Source: Phoronis australis
Lineage: Eukaryota > Phoronida > Phoronidae
DNA length: 64,000 bases
Direction: 5' to 3'
Assembly (NCBI GenBank): GCA_002633005.1
Contig: NMRA01000104.1
Span: forward strand, 900,175 to 964,174
Of this stretch, positions 1-13,191 are shown in pieces. The notes below the pieces were generated by a model, which had not been told where the DNA came from, searched no databases, and saw only the letters and a program-made list of their open reading frames with translations. Positions within the stretch are counted from its first letter, which is position 1. Each line of letters begins with the position of its first letter. Both the position numbers and the translations under genes were made by a program.

Positions 1-789
1 GTGGCTTAATCAGTGAAATCACCGGCCTTCATTCCAGTGAAAATTTGCGATTAGTCAAGAAATCACAAAACCTCATCGGATTTTAAAACAGTCCAACTAA
101 AGCCCCGTACCAGTAGGCATATTAGTGATATTATAACGATATTGTTCCTTATAAAATTGAAAGGACTTTATTAATGACGCACATTCATGTTAAGAGGCTA
201 GCCTCAGGATACCCTTGTTGATATTTTTTGATTTTTGTTGATTGTAATTTTAATAATCGGTCAAGGACAGTGTTTGTGTTCCAATGTTCAATTGGAGTCG
301 GACGTCCTACACTTATGTACTCGTCTCTCCCACTGTCATCACGATGTTGGGCGTAAAACTTAAAAATAGATGTTGACCGGGTCCGTATCTTACGGAGGCC
401 GTCAACCGTGAAATAACAATTTGTGGCAGCATGCACGCGTCAATGCACCGGCGGTCGTTTTGACCTACTGACGCAACCGTCCGATGTGTGAAGAATAAAA
501 CATGTGTACTCATGACATATAGTTCATCTACTACTTAGAAAGTTAGTCAAATGGCGAGTCACTTGTGTGATCAAATTTACCAGTTCGGAAACCAATTCTT
601 TGCAATTTATGAATGAAATGTAGCCCGCAAGCCCCTGGAGGTGTAGCAGTGGTTGACCAATTAAACACTCGATGATAGTCCATGGTAGGATTTACTGAAT
701 ATTTGAACTTAATTATTAGAAACGTAAGTGCACGGCTTGTTGAGAAACTGTATACACTTTGTAGGAAATCCCTAACAATTTTGACGATT

Positions 790-1250
790 TGATCTGCTAT
801 GTGTTTCAAAAATGTACTCAAATTTCAGTGCAACGTCGGGAGTTCAAATTCAGTTAACTTGGATCAAGCTCTGCCGGCTAAACCTTCTGTATGGTTACAT
901 CTTGCTAATGGTGTAGGTGCGTGAACCGTCTTGACCACCAGAGCTGTGTATGCAGGGTACTGCCAAACAAACGGCTCAGTTTTGAGAACAAATAAGGTCG
1001 TGCAATACTAGTAGTAGCTCAAAAGAGTGAAGACAGAACAAGGACAATTAATTTTCTTCTCAATTCAACCAAAAATGTAGTTTTTATTTTGGATTAACAC
1101 TGAGTCCCATTTTGGCCCCCTCATTATGAAAGTTATTAAGTAATCTTGTTCCTAAGTCAATAAAAATCCAGTTTATGCCATTTGAAGTGCGAGTACATTT
1201 TTGGGACACCTGTACTTCTCGGAGATTTTTGTCTTGCGCAAATCACAGGG
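790..1250 (+). repeat. Diverged dispersed repeat, copy 1
   Basis: This shares ordered blocks with 23060-23440: AAAAATGTACTCA, CGGGAGTT, a GACAATTAAT or GGCAATTAAT block, then a CCATTTGAAGTGCG block and TTTGGGACACC or TTCGGACACC. The divergence is high. The family is unknown. Confidence 0.5.
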
Positions 1251-2047
1251 AACGACTAAGTGAACAATCTGCAGTTCATGTTGTGACTAATTCTTGACTG
1301 TTGGTTCTTCCACCAAGAAGTAAGTTGGGCGTTTCCGGTAATATTCAACTCATCTCGCACGGTAGTCCAACACCTCATTCTATGCTTATTCTAAAGATGC
1401 CACTCTTGGAACCTGCTTCGTTTCTTCGTTTCTTTTTCTCACACAAACTTGGTGCTTACAACGCGCGTTTCTGTCTTTACTGTGCATCGCTCGCTCCGGC
1501 CATCTTCACGGAACCGCTGGTGGGGTCGCCGCCTCGATTTCAAATCACTGTGGCTGGAAACCATTGTTGGAAATCGGTAATATAGAATAAAATCACAAAA
1601 ACCAACTGGTTTTGCTGTTTTATACCACTAATCAAAGCTAATCACTTGAAGTCAACCCTATTCAAAAACAACTCAACAAAAGTTTTTTCGGTCGTAAACC
1701 CAATTATGTCTTTTAAGCGACGCGCTCCGACGCCGAATGGACCATTATCATTGAGAGTTAATATACAAACTTTGAACCTAATCGAAACTTTCACCAGTTG
1801 TATTTAAGGGGATACAGGGCAGTGTATTATCAAAATCTGCAAATGTTGATGGATTTCAATAAAAATCAGCAGGGATGTTGTTTTTGATATGGCAATCACA
1901 AAAAAAATTATTTCGAGAAAAAAAATAGTTGGTTGCCATGGCAACGCCAAAAATTACGTAATATTGGTACATCTACGAGAAACGTTATAACTCATTAACC
2001 TGTTCACATATTTCTGATCTGTTTTCTCTGAATTATAATAAAAGTAA

Positions 2048-2212
2048 GGATCTACAAAACTACAGAAGGAAATTCAAAATTTCCTAACAGTAATTTTTTT
2101 ATACGGTCTCGAAAATTGGAAAAAAATAATCGGGAATAATCAATTTTTCAGAAATCATAATTTTTTTTCAGTCGAGATTTTGAAAAAATGCTTCTGTAGT
2201 TTTGTAGATATA
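2048..2212. repeat. Imperfect inverted repeat
   Basis: Arms of about 40 bases: ATCTACAAAACTACAGAAG at 2050 pairs with CTTCTGTAGTTTTGTAGAT at 2192. The centre is A/T-rich. It is a possible eroded foldback element. Confidence 0.65.
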
Positions 2213-3985
2213 CATGTAAAGATAGTGCATGCCAAATTTCATAAGTGTAGCTCAAACAGTTTTTTATTTACAACATTTCTTAGCCCAAAAATTCACATTT
2301 TGAGAAACGCAAGAAAGAAAGTTAGCAAGGCAGTTTTCGTTAACATATCCTGTTATAGATGATATAAAACACAGTTTTCATGTCATTTTTAGCACAATTT
2401 AGTCAAAGTTCAATCTAGCACCATAGATTTTTTCTTTTTGGTCTTCCTGCTGTGTCAATTCGTTATTTTTGGTAGCCAACCTAGTTCAACGATTTCTGCT
2501 GTCTCCATGGACTTGCTAGAACTAGTGACGTTTTTCACGAAATTTTGGCGATAACTCTCAATCCACTTAACAGTGTTATAGCAACCATTTTCTGCCAAAA
2601 CACATGAAGGCAATACATCATTGTCTTAGACAAGTCCGATTACAGTTCCAATACTGTAGCGACACAAGAAACTGGGGTTGCGGTGCCGAGTGCCAACGGC
2701 ACCGCTATCAATTTCGGCGTTATGAGCAAAGTGTCATCAATTTACTTCAAACTGTGCAATTGAATAATAATATAATCGAAAGTCAACCGAAGTGCACGTC
2801 AAGACTATTTCCTGTGAACGCCAGCATACTTCTCAGTTTTACTAAATGTCTAGGTTTCTGCAGTGCTCCCAGGCCATAACAAATTATGGTGTTATTCAAC
2901 TGGAACAGCTTCAGGTCAACAGGTCAAGTAAACACTAGTCTCTGTATGTCCACTTCCTCACCACTCAACTGATAATTATCGTGAATATCAACATAAACAT
3001 TTGTCAGTTTTCTCCTGGAACCAGAGTCTGGAACAATTCCCTCACAGTCAGACATAATATAGCTTGAACTATCCTCCGAAAATTACCATTCGTTATCACT
3101 AGAGACACTGGCCGAGTCATCGCACTCGTTGACCTGCGCCTTGGTGAACGTCGGAATTTTGTCTCTCGTGCTTTTGAAAGCTATTATTTCCTGCTCCCCT
3201 TTGCTAACCCAAAAGGTCGCTGCACCGCTCGTTCTGATTACCCCATTTTCAATCTGTGTTGCATCGAAGAAACAATAAAATTCCGATCAAAACAGTAAAA
3301 TCTGATGTAAACAAGCCGTCAAAATGGCTGCCTGTTCTTCGTGGTTGCTAACAGGTTGCTAACGACGGATATAAACGAAGGTGGTCACGTGTGCCAATTG
3401 ACCAATCAGAATGCGCGTTGTACTCATTAGCTTCCGTAGTTGTTCGGCAGCCAATAAGAATGCATAAAGTAAGGCTTACAAACATATTTCTCAACCGAAT
3501 ATACACGGAAATATCCTTATACGAATGACAACGTCCGATAGAGGGCACAATTCCCTTCAAAACAAGCTATGACTCATTTCTGTCGGCCAAGACCTCGGGT
3601 CTGCAGGGCCACGTAAATTTTGGTAATTTTGAAGGACATATTGGCGAAGTGTTACTCAAATAAAGTGAGGTGCTTGACAATAAATGGATAATTTTCTGTT
3701 TTCCTCATGATTTGGAGTATTTGGCATAATAAAATCCTGAAAACTATACATTGAGGTGTTTAAAAACGATGAAATCTGAAAATGTCCAAAAATCATCCAT
3801 AGCACGATTTTGGACTGCCGTGTCTGACCTTAAAGACATCATCTCCATTTCTTCGGAAGCCAACGCTAGCGTGTATTTTCACGTTATCTCCATATGCAAT
3901 ATTTTGAGTTGAAAACAAGAATGGCATTATCTTGTAATACCGGGCATCAATAGCAATGCCAAACGACCATTTCTGGACGATAGTG

Positions 3986-4075
3986 GGATATAATGTGCCC
4001 GTATTTTGAGAAACAGTTTGACGCTCGTTATTCAGTGGAGACAACTAGTTCTCAAAATGCGGACACTTTATATCC
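3986..4075. repeat. Imperfect hairpin
   Basis: Arms of about 32 bases pair: GGATATAATGTGCCCG on the left with CGGACACTTTATATCC on the right, extended by ATTTTGAGAA. The loop is about 26 bases. Confidence 0.7.
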
Positions 4076-5730
4076 GAGCTTTCCCGTTGTTTGCAAATTC
4101 TAGTTGAGCCGATTGTGGACGAGAATTTCTCGCCACCTGGTGTCTTACATAATCTCGCGATTTTTGTTGCATATCAACAGTGTATGTATTCGTGACAACG
4201 TCAAGAACTACGTCAGTTGACTCAGTCACTGAATTAATATCGCCTATTTTCGGGCAAATTCAATGCATTCAAAATTAATTAAATTAAGTCGATGCAGTGT
4301 TCCTGTCTGGTTAAAAAGCCGCAGGTAGTTAGATTGTCTTGAGTACGGTTACTTGATAACTAAATTGGTGCAACTGATCCAAGACCAAGTCTAAATAATC
4401 TTGATTGGTATTTCAGACTGATTATTCCGGGCGTCCTGTGCAGTCACGTGACTTAGGAATCGAAACAAACTCAAGTGTGACATTTTGGTGTGCTGCGAGT
4501 TATTGTTTCTGGTTAGTTTTTGTAAACTGTAACCTCTGGAATTTTCCAGTGGTGGTCGTTATTCTCGTCTCTGACGATTTGCATTGAGAAGTTCAAATAA
4601 AAGGCCTTTGGAAACTGGGCACAGCTCCACAATTTCAGTGATTCAATTCGCTGTCGTTTTGTTTTTGATCTGCAGGGAACTACTGTAACGTTATCCAAGA
4701 GCCACGTGAGAACAAAATGGCGTTGCTAATGGATTTAGGGGTAATAATTTATGTCCGTGATTACAACCTCGCGGCGACTGAGTTAAGAAGAGAATATTAT
4801 ATATAGTTTTAAAAAGAGGCTATTGTAGTCTTGTGGTCGGTTACAGTCACATGCTTCAATTGAAATATCTCAAGTCATTTAGCAAAAATACACATGGTTG
4901 AATTAGTTAAAGTTCAATAATTTTGTTTTAAAATATTTTCATCTTGTTCGTCATTCGCAGGTAGTGTTTTACCGAGTTTCCATTAACCATGAAATCATTC
5001 ATAGTCGTGTACTTCCGAACTTAATTTGCAAAGCGCTTTTTGTTTCTGCATTCCATCTTTATGGTTTACACGAGGTCGTGACTCGCTAGTCAAGCATGTG
5101 AATGATGACGAGACATTGTTCCTGTCCGGATTGTCAACAATACAACGCGTGATAGACCTTTTCTTCAAACTTCGATAACATGTACAAGTTCTGGGAACAT
5201 TTTTCAAGCTCGCTTGTAACAGTATGCGACTAAAGTTAACGTTGTTTGATTTGTCGATGTTGTTAAATCTTCCCATTGATCGCCTTGTGTGATCTCCAGA
5301 CGTTCAACATTGAATATGTATTAAATCTGATGCTGGGAATGAGAACCTTTTGTGTGCAACTAGTTGTTATGAAGTGGATTATACATATATCACCTCACCT
5401 ATACGAAGTATTGGAAACATTCTCGCAGGTGTTAATGGAAGTGCTTACCCTCTTTGTCACCTGCGAGGTTGTGGACATTACACTTTTCAAAACAGATAAT
5501 ACTTTTGAATTTGATAGCGTGATGCGCATCCCAGTTTTTCAAAGCGAGAACTGGTCTATAGATAAATTGAATTCAAAGAACCCCCCTTGAAACAACCACC
5601 TGTGAATTAAACTCTCTTGTTAAACTGCTCCATTAACAAACTAAACGTATGTATCCACGAAAATTCTGGTACATAGTTTGAAGTCGTCAAATAACGTTCA
5701 AAATTAAAAGCCCAGGGGTTATGTTTTCTG

Positions 5731-5882
5731 CCGTTGACACTTGCTGCCAAGTTGACTTGTCACGTGACCAATCATTCTTGACAGCCCTCGTTGGACATTT
5801 AAATCACAGCGCTTTTACTGGTCATTCAGCGTGGGACTGTCGTTGACGGCTGAGGTCCCGTCTCACAGCTCGTCAAAACAAG
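5731..5882 (+). promoter_or_regulatory. Promoter and non-coding first exon, probably of innexin A
   Basis: This stretch matches 49708-49849. In order both carry TGCTGCC, GTGACTTG or TTGACTTG, an E-box-like CACGTGAC, then GGACATTTAAAT (TATA-like), then TGGTCATTCAGCG with an initiator-like TCATTC about 26 bases downstream of the TATA-like box. A short exon follows that includes AGCTCGTCAAA and ends in ACAAG at a GTGAGA donor (5883). No ATG-initiated conserved frame is seen in the exon, so it should be 5' UTR. The assignment to innexin A rests on the match to the promoter upstream of the A duplicate, innexin C. Transcription would have to span about 13.8 kb of intron. An independent, unrelated duplicated promoter cannot be excluded. 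Confidence 0.6.
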
Positions 5883-6520
5883 GTGAGACTATAACCGATA
5901 TGATCTTGGGAATTTTTCAGCAAATTTTTACTGTTTTGCTTCTTTTCATTGCCTTTAACTATGAATACTTTTTCGTGATTAAAATTTTTGCAAAGTTCCG
6001 AAAAGTCGAGCTTAGTTTTTATCAAATATTCTGGATGCAGCGTCGTCGTGGAAGGAGCATTGTTGAGCACCGAACGGTGGAATGGAGTTTCCTCTTGAAA
6101 CATTGAAATTGCGATAGCGGAATGAACGTCGCGTAGCTGGTTTCATCAGCTGACTTTTCCTACGAAACGTTAATGGTCATGCACTTGCGATAGGATGATT
6201 TACTGGGTCTTAGCAATGGGGTTTACTACCTGGTCCTCTTCACCACTGCAAGTTTCAAATGTGTCGACGCGAGAGTCAACTCGGACGACGCCCAGTCAGT
6301 GTCAATGTGTAGAGTCATATTGGGATTATGAAGGTGTTTTTTGTTCTAAGTAAACAATCATCAGAGTAATCCGTTATTAGCTAAAAGATCTAACGACATC
6401 CACCTTTAGAAATACCGTTTTTTTATAAAAAGGAAATCTTGATTAGATTATAAATATTTGTTTTGACACTAAGGTGGACGATATAGTGACTGACGCTAAT
6501 ATTTCTATGTTTGGCTTATA

Positions 6521-6643
6521 GCCGTGGTTAACACAACCACTATTATCTCAGGTAGGTAAAGACAGGGGTGTCTGTGCACCCATCCCTTTTAGGTGCACCC
6601 CTGTCTGCACCGACCTCAAACAATAGTTGTTTTAACCACGGGC
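6521..6643. mobile_element. Small foldback MITE with TA target duplication
   Basis: Terminal inverted repeats start GCCGTGGTTAA or GCCCGTGGTTAA and run about 50 bases inward to AGACAGGGGTG, leaving a short loop. It is flanked by TA on both sides (6519-6520 and 6644-6645). Size and TA duplication fit a Tc1/mariner-type non-autonomous element. Confidence 0.7.
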
Positions 6644-8275
6644 TACTCAGAAAACCGCAGCGTCTTGGTGCGACAGTGCGTGGCCAATGGGGCAAATAGA
6701 TAGGTTTTCGTGGTTATCCCTCGGTTCAAAAGTGTACGTGCGCCCATTGTTGGCACATGATCAGACCTGTTTTAAACTGAGAAGTCAGTGATTTTGAATC
6801 GGCGTTTATTGTTCTTTAGTTTGCTTAACTTTGCTAACTTAATTTGGTGGACATCACCTTTCAGTGTAATGTTAAATCGTTCACGCCAAACTCCTTTACG
6901 GTAGTGTTTACCGCTGGTATTTGTTTTTGAATATTTCTGGATATAATGAATTCACAATGGCGAATAGCTTAACACGCCAGTATATATCCTCTAGAAACCT
7001 TGTCACAGTTGGTCGGCTGTTTGGTTGGCACTCATATTAACTTGTTAAAGTGACCGTCTGTGCCGTGCTCAAAATGACATCGCATAACTTAACAATTGCC
7101 GTCTCTATGGTTACTCGCCGGTCGGGCGATAAATGTGTTAGATCCATGCAGTTAAACTCAGGAGAGGTTAAAATTCGGAGTATTCAATCGTTAGAGGCGT
7201 GTCACGTGGAATAAATTGACTGATACAGCCCGTGATTGGCCTTTTCTTGATTTACAGTCCTCTTATGCACATTTGTTACACCAGTGTCGTTCACACCAAC
7301 CAGTAGCTCTGGTTATGTTAAATGAGTCAAAAAGTAATCTCATCTTGAACAATTCGCATCTTGTTTGTTTTGACTGGTGAAAATGTAAACTTTGCCGTCA
7401 ACTTGCAATATTCAATTCGTTGAGTCATTGGCTTTCAGTCAAGTCGATCTCCAACCGACTCAACCTGTTGGTGAAAGTGGGCGGATGTTTGACATTTAGC
7501 CTTTCGATTCAAGAATGTCGTGCGAGCGTTTCTCGTTGACACTTACTGATAAACATGTGTTTATTCAATATATCGTGAAAAAATAGCTAGTTTTGGATAG
7601 ATAAGCTTGGAAATGAACAATTTGAAACGACATAGCATTTCACAAAATTAAGCGCTTGTTTTCGGTTGCGATTCACTCAATTTCAACTAAAGACACAAAT
7701 TAATTTCCGGAACTCTGTTTTCAAATGTTTTTCATCAAGCAGAACAAGCTGAATGTTGCCTACTGTATTACGATCCAGTGGTCGCGGGTTGCAGTAATAC
7801 GGACGCAAATTGAGACTAAATCCTTCGCGCGTTTGTATCCGTTTATTGTATATTTGTTGTTAGCTACTGGTCTTTGGCTAAACACATTATCTTACTATAA
7901 TATATCCGAAAACCGCGCTTTTATTTCAATTAGAAAAAATAGAGACCATGTATTGCATTGTGTGCTGAAATTTGCTGACGTTAATTGAGTTGTTGGTTTG
8001 TTTCGAAGGAATGGTTGTTGTGAATGGAAGAGCCTAGCGCTCAAGTCAGAGCAATAGTGTTACGAGTTTTCATCAATTGATATCAAGTTGTACTGTAAAA
8101 TTACCTCTTGTTCTTCTTGGATTAAGTGACCACACTCTCTCCAGAGTATTATGTCACTGTATAACAATGAAGATCAACAAAAACGAGAACAACTATAACA
8201 GGTTTAAAAAGATAGATATATATAGTGAACGCCACTTCATGAGAGGTCGGTTAACGTAGCTAGATCGTTTACAGA

Positions 8276-8813
8276 TAAAGCAATCAGTAAGCGTGTGCTC
8301 CAAATGGAGGCACCCGAGTGATGTTACTTCCGAAAGGCAGATAACTTGCTGACTGAGATATCAAGAGAAGGGACTGATGTAATGCAGCCCGGCAAGCTAT
8401 TTCAGTCCGCGACAGGGGCAAAATCAGTGTTTATGATCACCGACTTCTTATCATATTTGCAAAACTTCAGCCGACAGATTTTGCGTCTGTGGCTAAGGAT
8501 GGACCATTTTAGGGTTTCTAACAATTGAGCCAACGGAGGATAGACCATTGAATAGACTCGTGACCCAGCGAGCAGCTCTCCTTTGTACTTTCTTTACAGC
8601 TGCAATATCTTTTTGGGTATAAGGCTCCCAAACAGTAGAGGCGTATTCCAAGGTGGGTCGAACCATTGTTTTATACGCAAACTCCATACTTCTTTGGTTG
8701 TTTATACGCAAGTTTCACCGAAGAAAGCCCAGAGTTTTATTTGCTTTCTTCTGAATGTTGCTTATGTGAGATGACCATTTGAGGTCATGCGAGATGGTAA
8801 CGCCAAGGNCTCA
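8276..8813 (-). pseudogene. CR1/L2-like non-LTR retrotransposon 3' end, copy 1 (dead)
   Basis: On the - strand this encodes the C-terminal part of a non-LTR reverse transcriptase. It starts with LGVTISHDLKWSSHI, then MVRPTLEYASTVWEPYTQ and KVQRRAARWV. After a frameshift come LKWSILSHRR and a degenerate DFAPVAD-stop-NSLPG, where the usual Trp of WNSLP is a stop. A TGA also replaces an Arg codon just before NLRIN. These features place it at the 3' end of a 5'-truncated copy that cannot work. An N (8809) sits four bases from its 5' limit. Confidence 0.85.
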
Positions 8814-9545
8814 AATTATGGGTGGTTGTTCCTGTAAGAAGTGATGCATTAAAAATGGGTGATATTTTTTTACCTGTTAATGTTCACAGGTTGGTTACTT
8901 CACCCTCAAAACTCAACAAAATGCAATTGGCATTTATCCTAACTTATCCCAAAACAAAAAAGCCCATATTGCCAGTGAACAGAGTGCAATATGTTCACTA
9001 AGCCATTAATCAAGTCATGGGCAACTTGATTTGAGACAACCGTTTGTCTGCAGTCCTATTGTATTGAAAAGTTATGCAACACTAAACTGGTGTAAACACA
9101 TATAAGAAAATTGATGATTTTTAAACAAAAAGTATGAGGAGTAAGATAAACAAGTTTCAATATTCACTTGACATAGAAGTATAAAAGAGTTCGTGGAGAC
9201 AGTTTGAGATTCATAGATCCGAATAATTGAAAAAATGTTCATTGAAATTATAGACACATGGTGAACAGAGACACCTGGTGGCTGCCAAAAGTATTGCTCA
9301 CAGGCTACTTTAGTTTTTGACAATATTGGGCAAGACAACTAGTTCTTGTCTGTCAATTATCTAAGTTATTAACAGGTCCTCCTGGAGGCAATTTGTTTGC
9401 AAGTGTTGGATTTTATATTTTAACCTATCAAAAATAATTAAAAAATTATGGGTCATGGGTTGGAGAAATAAATGAAAAATATGGACGGTGGGTACAAAAT
9501 AAAAGTGCCTTCCCCCCTCCCATACAGATTTTGCTGAAACAGCCC

Positions 9546-10083
9546 TAAAGCAATCAGTAAGCGTGTGCTCCAAATGGAGGCACCCCACTATGTTACTTCC
9601 GAAAGGCAAATAGCTTGCTGACTAAGATATCAAGAGAAGGGACTGATGTAATGCAGCCCGGCAAGCTATTTCACTCCGCGATAGGGGTAAAATCAGAGTT
9701 GATGATCACCGACTTCTTATCATATTTGCAAAACTTCAGCCGACAGATTTTGCGTGTGTGGCTAAGGATGGACCATTTTAGGGTTTCTAACAATTGAGCC
9801 AACGGAGGATAGACCATTGAATAGACTCGTGACCCAGCGAGCAGCTCTCCTTTGTACTTTCTTTACAGCTGCAATATCTGTTTGGGTATAAGGCTCCCAA
9901 ACAGTAGAGGCGTATTCCAAGGTGGGTCGAACCATTGTTTTATACGCAAACTCCATACTTCTTTGGTTGTTTATACGCAAGTTTCACCGAAGAAAGCCCA
10001 GAGTTTTATTTGCTTTCTTCTGAATGTTGCTTATGTGGGATGACCATTTTAGGTCATGCGAGATGGTAACGCCAAGGCTCTCA
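9546..10083 (-). pseudogene. CR1/L2-like non-LTR retrotransposon 3' end, copy 2 (dead)
   Basis: This is a near-identical partner of 8276-8813, offset about 1270, with the same TGA before NLRIN, the same frameshift and the same loss of Trp before NSLPG. Both copies share the same limits at both ends. This suggests a short repeat family or a local duplication rather than two independent truncations. Confidence 0.85.
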
Positions 10084-12114
10084 TGTAATAAACATTTCGG
10101 ATTCTGAAGTCCTTAAATTAGAACTTTGCATGAAAATATCCCTATTTTTAATTATGATAAGAATTCAAGGGAAATTTCAGTCGCGCTGTGCATCGGAGTT
10201 AAAGGCGAAGGTATGTTGACTGACTCGTAAGCAAAAGCAAACGGCGACCGAACTTATCACAACCGAGGTAGAACAATGACTGACTCGACTGCTCTCACAG
10301 ATAGACTATATGAAAAGAAATTGGCGCGAAAGTCTTGCCTCCCAGGATAATGTGGTAGAAGCCAGACAGTCAAGGCCACAAATTCGCTGAAATTAAGAGA
10401 ACGTAGTATTAGCAAAGATACTATATCTATAAAATATTTGGTATTAGTCCCTTTGGTGCAATCACTATCCCGTGCAACCAGGTACTGGTGGTTTACTGAT
10501 TCACCGACTGTGAATAACTGCGAACAAACGCGCCCCGTGCAGTGTGTAGTGCGACGCTTTCGAATACAATTGAATTGAACAGCTGGTTACTGTTCAATAG
10601 GACGAACGCTTTCAATGGGGCCTCCCCGGATTACATGAAGATTCTAGAATCTCGCTGTATTCACATTCCTAATCCCCTACTCCTCTGTCAAATTTCCAAT
10701 GTTGAAGCGACCTCTTTTTGTTGTTGCAAAATCACTAAATTTTACTATTAAAGCATTTTTATTTCTCAGATTGCAATTAAGTTCATGTAGACAGTTTTTT
10801 GTGTGTAGGGAAACTAATTAAACTTAACTCGATTCCTTATCAGGATATGGAAAGTGTTCCGTGGCCGCGCACCTAAACTCCAGTCGCGGTTCCCTGAACC
10901 TCAGTCCTGAACTAGGTAACACCAAACCCATTGTCCAAATCCCAGACCCAGGCCCTGAACTCCACGTGCGTTGACAATGCTCAGTACCCGGTGTCAAAAT
11001 TCCATAAGCGGCGTCAAAACTTCATATCCGTGCCAAAACTTCAGTGTTCGGGACCAGATTCCTTACCCGGACTCCGAGGTCTGGGATTGGAGTTTGGTCA
11101 CCGGGTGAGGAGCATTTTCGGCGTGGGCATGGAGAGAGGGGTGCGGATCTGAAATTTATACTGGTCGTGAATTTGGTGTCTATTAGTTAGGGTTTAGGAA
11201 TCGTAGCTGGAATTTTGAAGTGCCATCATGGAATCGTTTCCACCGCCTGCTGGAAAGTCCGAACAGTGTCTTAAGCTGGAATTCAAAATGTTGTATTTTG
11301 TGGAAATAGTTTTACCAAAAAGTTCGTTGTGACAGTCGTGTGAAGTTCTCGTCCTTTCTAAACACGGTAAACATTGATGGAAGCGATTATAGCCATATTA
11401 AAGTCACACAATCAATTTTTACAGAATATATGAGCAGTCGCGTCATTACCGCAGTCTTGTCAATTGCTGTTTGATATAGGTATTTGGGTGAACGATCGTT
11501 TCCCTAGAAACGTCTTTAAGCGAGTAGAGAATGTCGCCTGGTCCTGATGAACCTTGAGTAGCATTTAAATATCAAGTATAAAGGTTGTCTGTGTGCGACA
11601 TTAAAACAAATGGTTTGTTGTGCGTCATCTGAAAAAAAACTACAATCTTGCAAGTGCAACAGGTACTGCATACCCATATTATGGCGCCATCTTTTGTCAG
11701 AAAGTTAATTTCGTTAAACGATAGCGCCACCTATTCTAAGAAAAATATGGCAAACAAATTAAGAAGTTTGTCTTCTCGCTCTCTGTTTCCTCTTTTATAG
11801 ATGCATTCTTGTTGGATCGTCTAAGTTTCATGCTAAGGAGTAAAAATTATTGAGCATTAAAAACATTCTAATCTTCTGTCTGTATGTTTGAAATCAACCC
11901 CAACGGCCCCGTGTGTTTTGTGTATGTGTAATTCTCGTTCGTTCTTCTGTCTGCTTCAAGTGGTCTCCATTAAGATTAACATGTTAAAGTTACATGCCAC
12001 TCCATTTTATAAGTCAACATTATTGCTGAAGATTCAATTCACAGATATTTCCTTTTAATGTCTGGCTTTTATCATGGTACGACTTCGCTGTAAGGGTCAC
12101 TTCGTGTTGAGCAA

Positions 12115-12891
12115 TTAGTTCTTATGTGTTAAAAAGCATTATGAAGTCATATTTATTCAAGCTTGGTTGGTTTACACTTGTGACCAAATCGGACTACGTT
12201 AGCGTCACGAAATTAGTTCGAATATAAATCTGATGATAGGTGAATAGAGCGTCAGTGTTTCGCTTTGGAGGCGGTAGGTGCTATAGCAACTCACGGTCGG
12301 CTAGTAGCCCGCCAGTTTCTTGCGAGCAATAAACGCAGCTCAGTAAAATACGAGGCAAAACAGTTGGCGATCTCCTCAAACCATGTTCCTGACACAGAAT
12401 GCAGCCAATAATTCGTTTGACCAGACGAACAGGAGCCGATGAACTAAGGGACGACCCTTTCCCTGGTTTCCGCGTCCCTACTCATCACATATCGCATACT
12501 GACGAAGATAACGATCTGGAAGGGTTTGTCTTTACGCTAGTATGTTCCTCAGGTTGCAATGTAGCATGATGCCCGCTGATATTCGAAAATACGTCTAGTG
12601 AAAATCGCTGAAGGGCCAGTCTTGAAAATCAGTCTTTAAAATTTAATCAATGGAACATTCGTAGATAAATAACAGCAATGCCCTCCTAGCTTTCAGATCA
12701 AGTCTCTTTAAATCGTCTTCACTAGCTCAAAGTAAGTAGTCTGATGACTGTACTAGAAAAGTCGATGGTAAGCTTCAACTGTTGTGTTCAAATCGTCGAC
12801 TTGTTGTAGATCATCCACTTGAGATGACGGTTACCATTTCTCTGATTTATTGAACCACGTTCTGTTGAGTGTGGGCATTCTTTCGTTAATG
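12115..12891 (+). repeat. Local direct repeat, copy 1 (about 780 bp)
   Basis: This is near-identical to 13192-13970, offset 1077, with scattered substitutions (a few per cent by eye). N at 12893 lies two bases after the match ends. No protein or RNA is recognised inside. Confidence 0.9.
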
Positions 12892-13191
12892 GNCATAGTC
12901 ATAGAGAGCACTCACGGGGCTTCAGCATCCACACACTTTTTGTCAGTTAGTTGACCCTGTTGACCGCAATTGTCCACGAATATAGTAACCTTAGGTCTTT
13001 TGGGAATTTGTGGCCACCTGTCGAAGACTTGCACCAGGGAAATTAGCAGTAATAAGGCTTAGCGCGACGACGTATTTTGATAAAAATTCCATCTTTTACC
13101 AGTTGTTTACATGTAGAAAGCCACGCATGCGCAATTCAATCACCACTAGTACAGCAGCGACACCGCGAGGAGAATTCTCCGAATAGCCCCA

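Larger units (their letters stand above)
1..5730. other. Non-coding stretch, no gene recognised
   Basis: Apart from the diverged repeat and two hairpins listed separately, I see no coding, RNA or regulatory feature here. The 104-codon frame at 5276-5590 has no recognisable domain. Confidence 0.5.

Noticed and set aside
5276-5590. 104-codon + strand frame before the innexin A promoter
   Set aside because: No recognised domain, no paralogue near 49 kb, ordinary composition for chance frames in this window.
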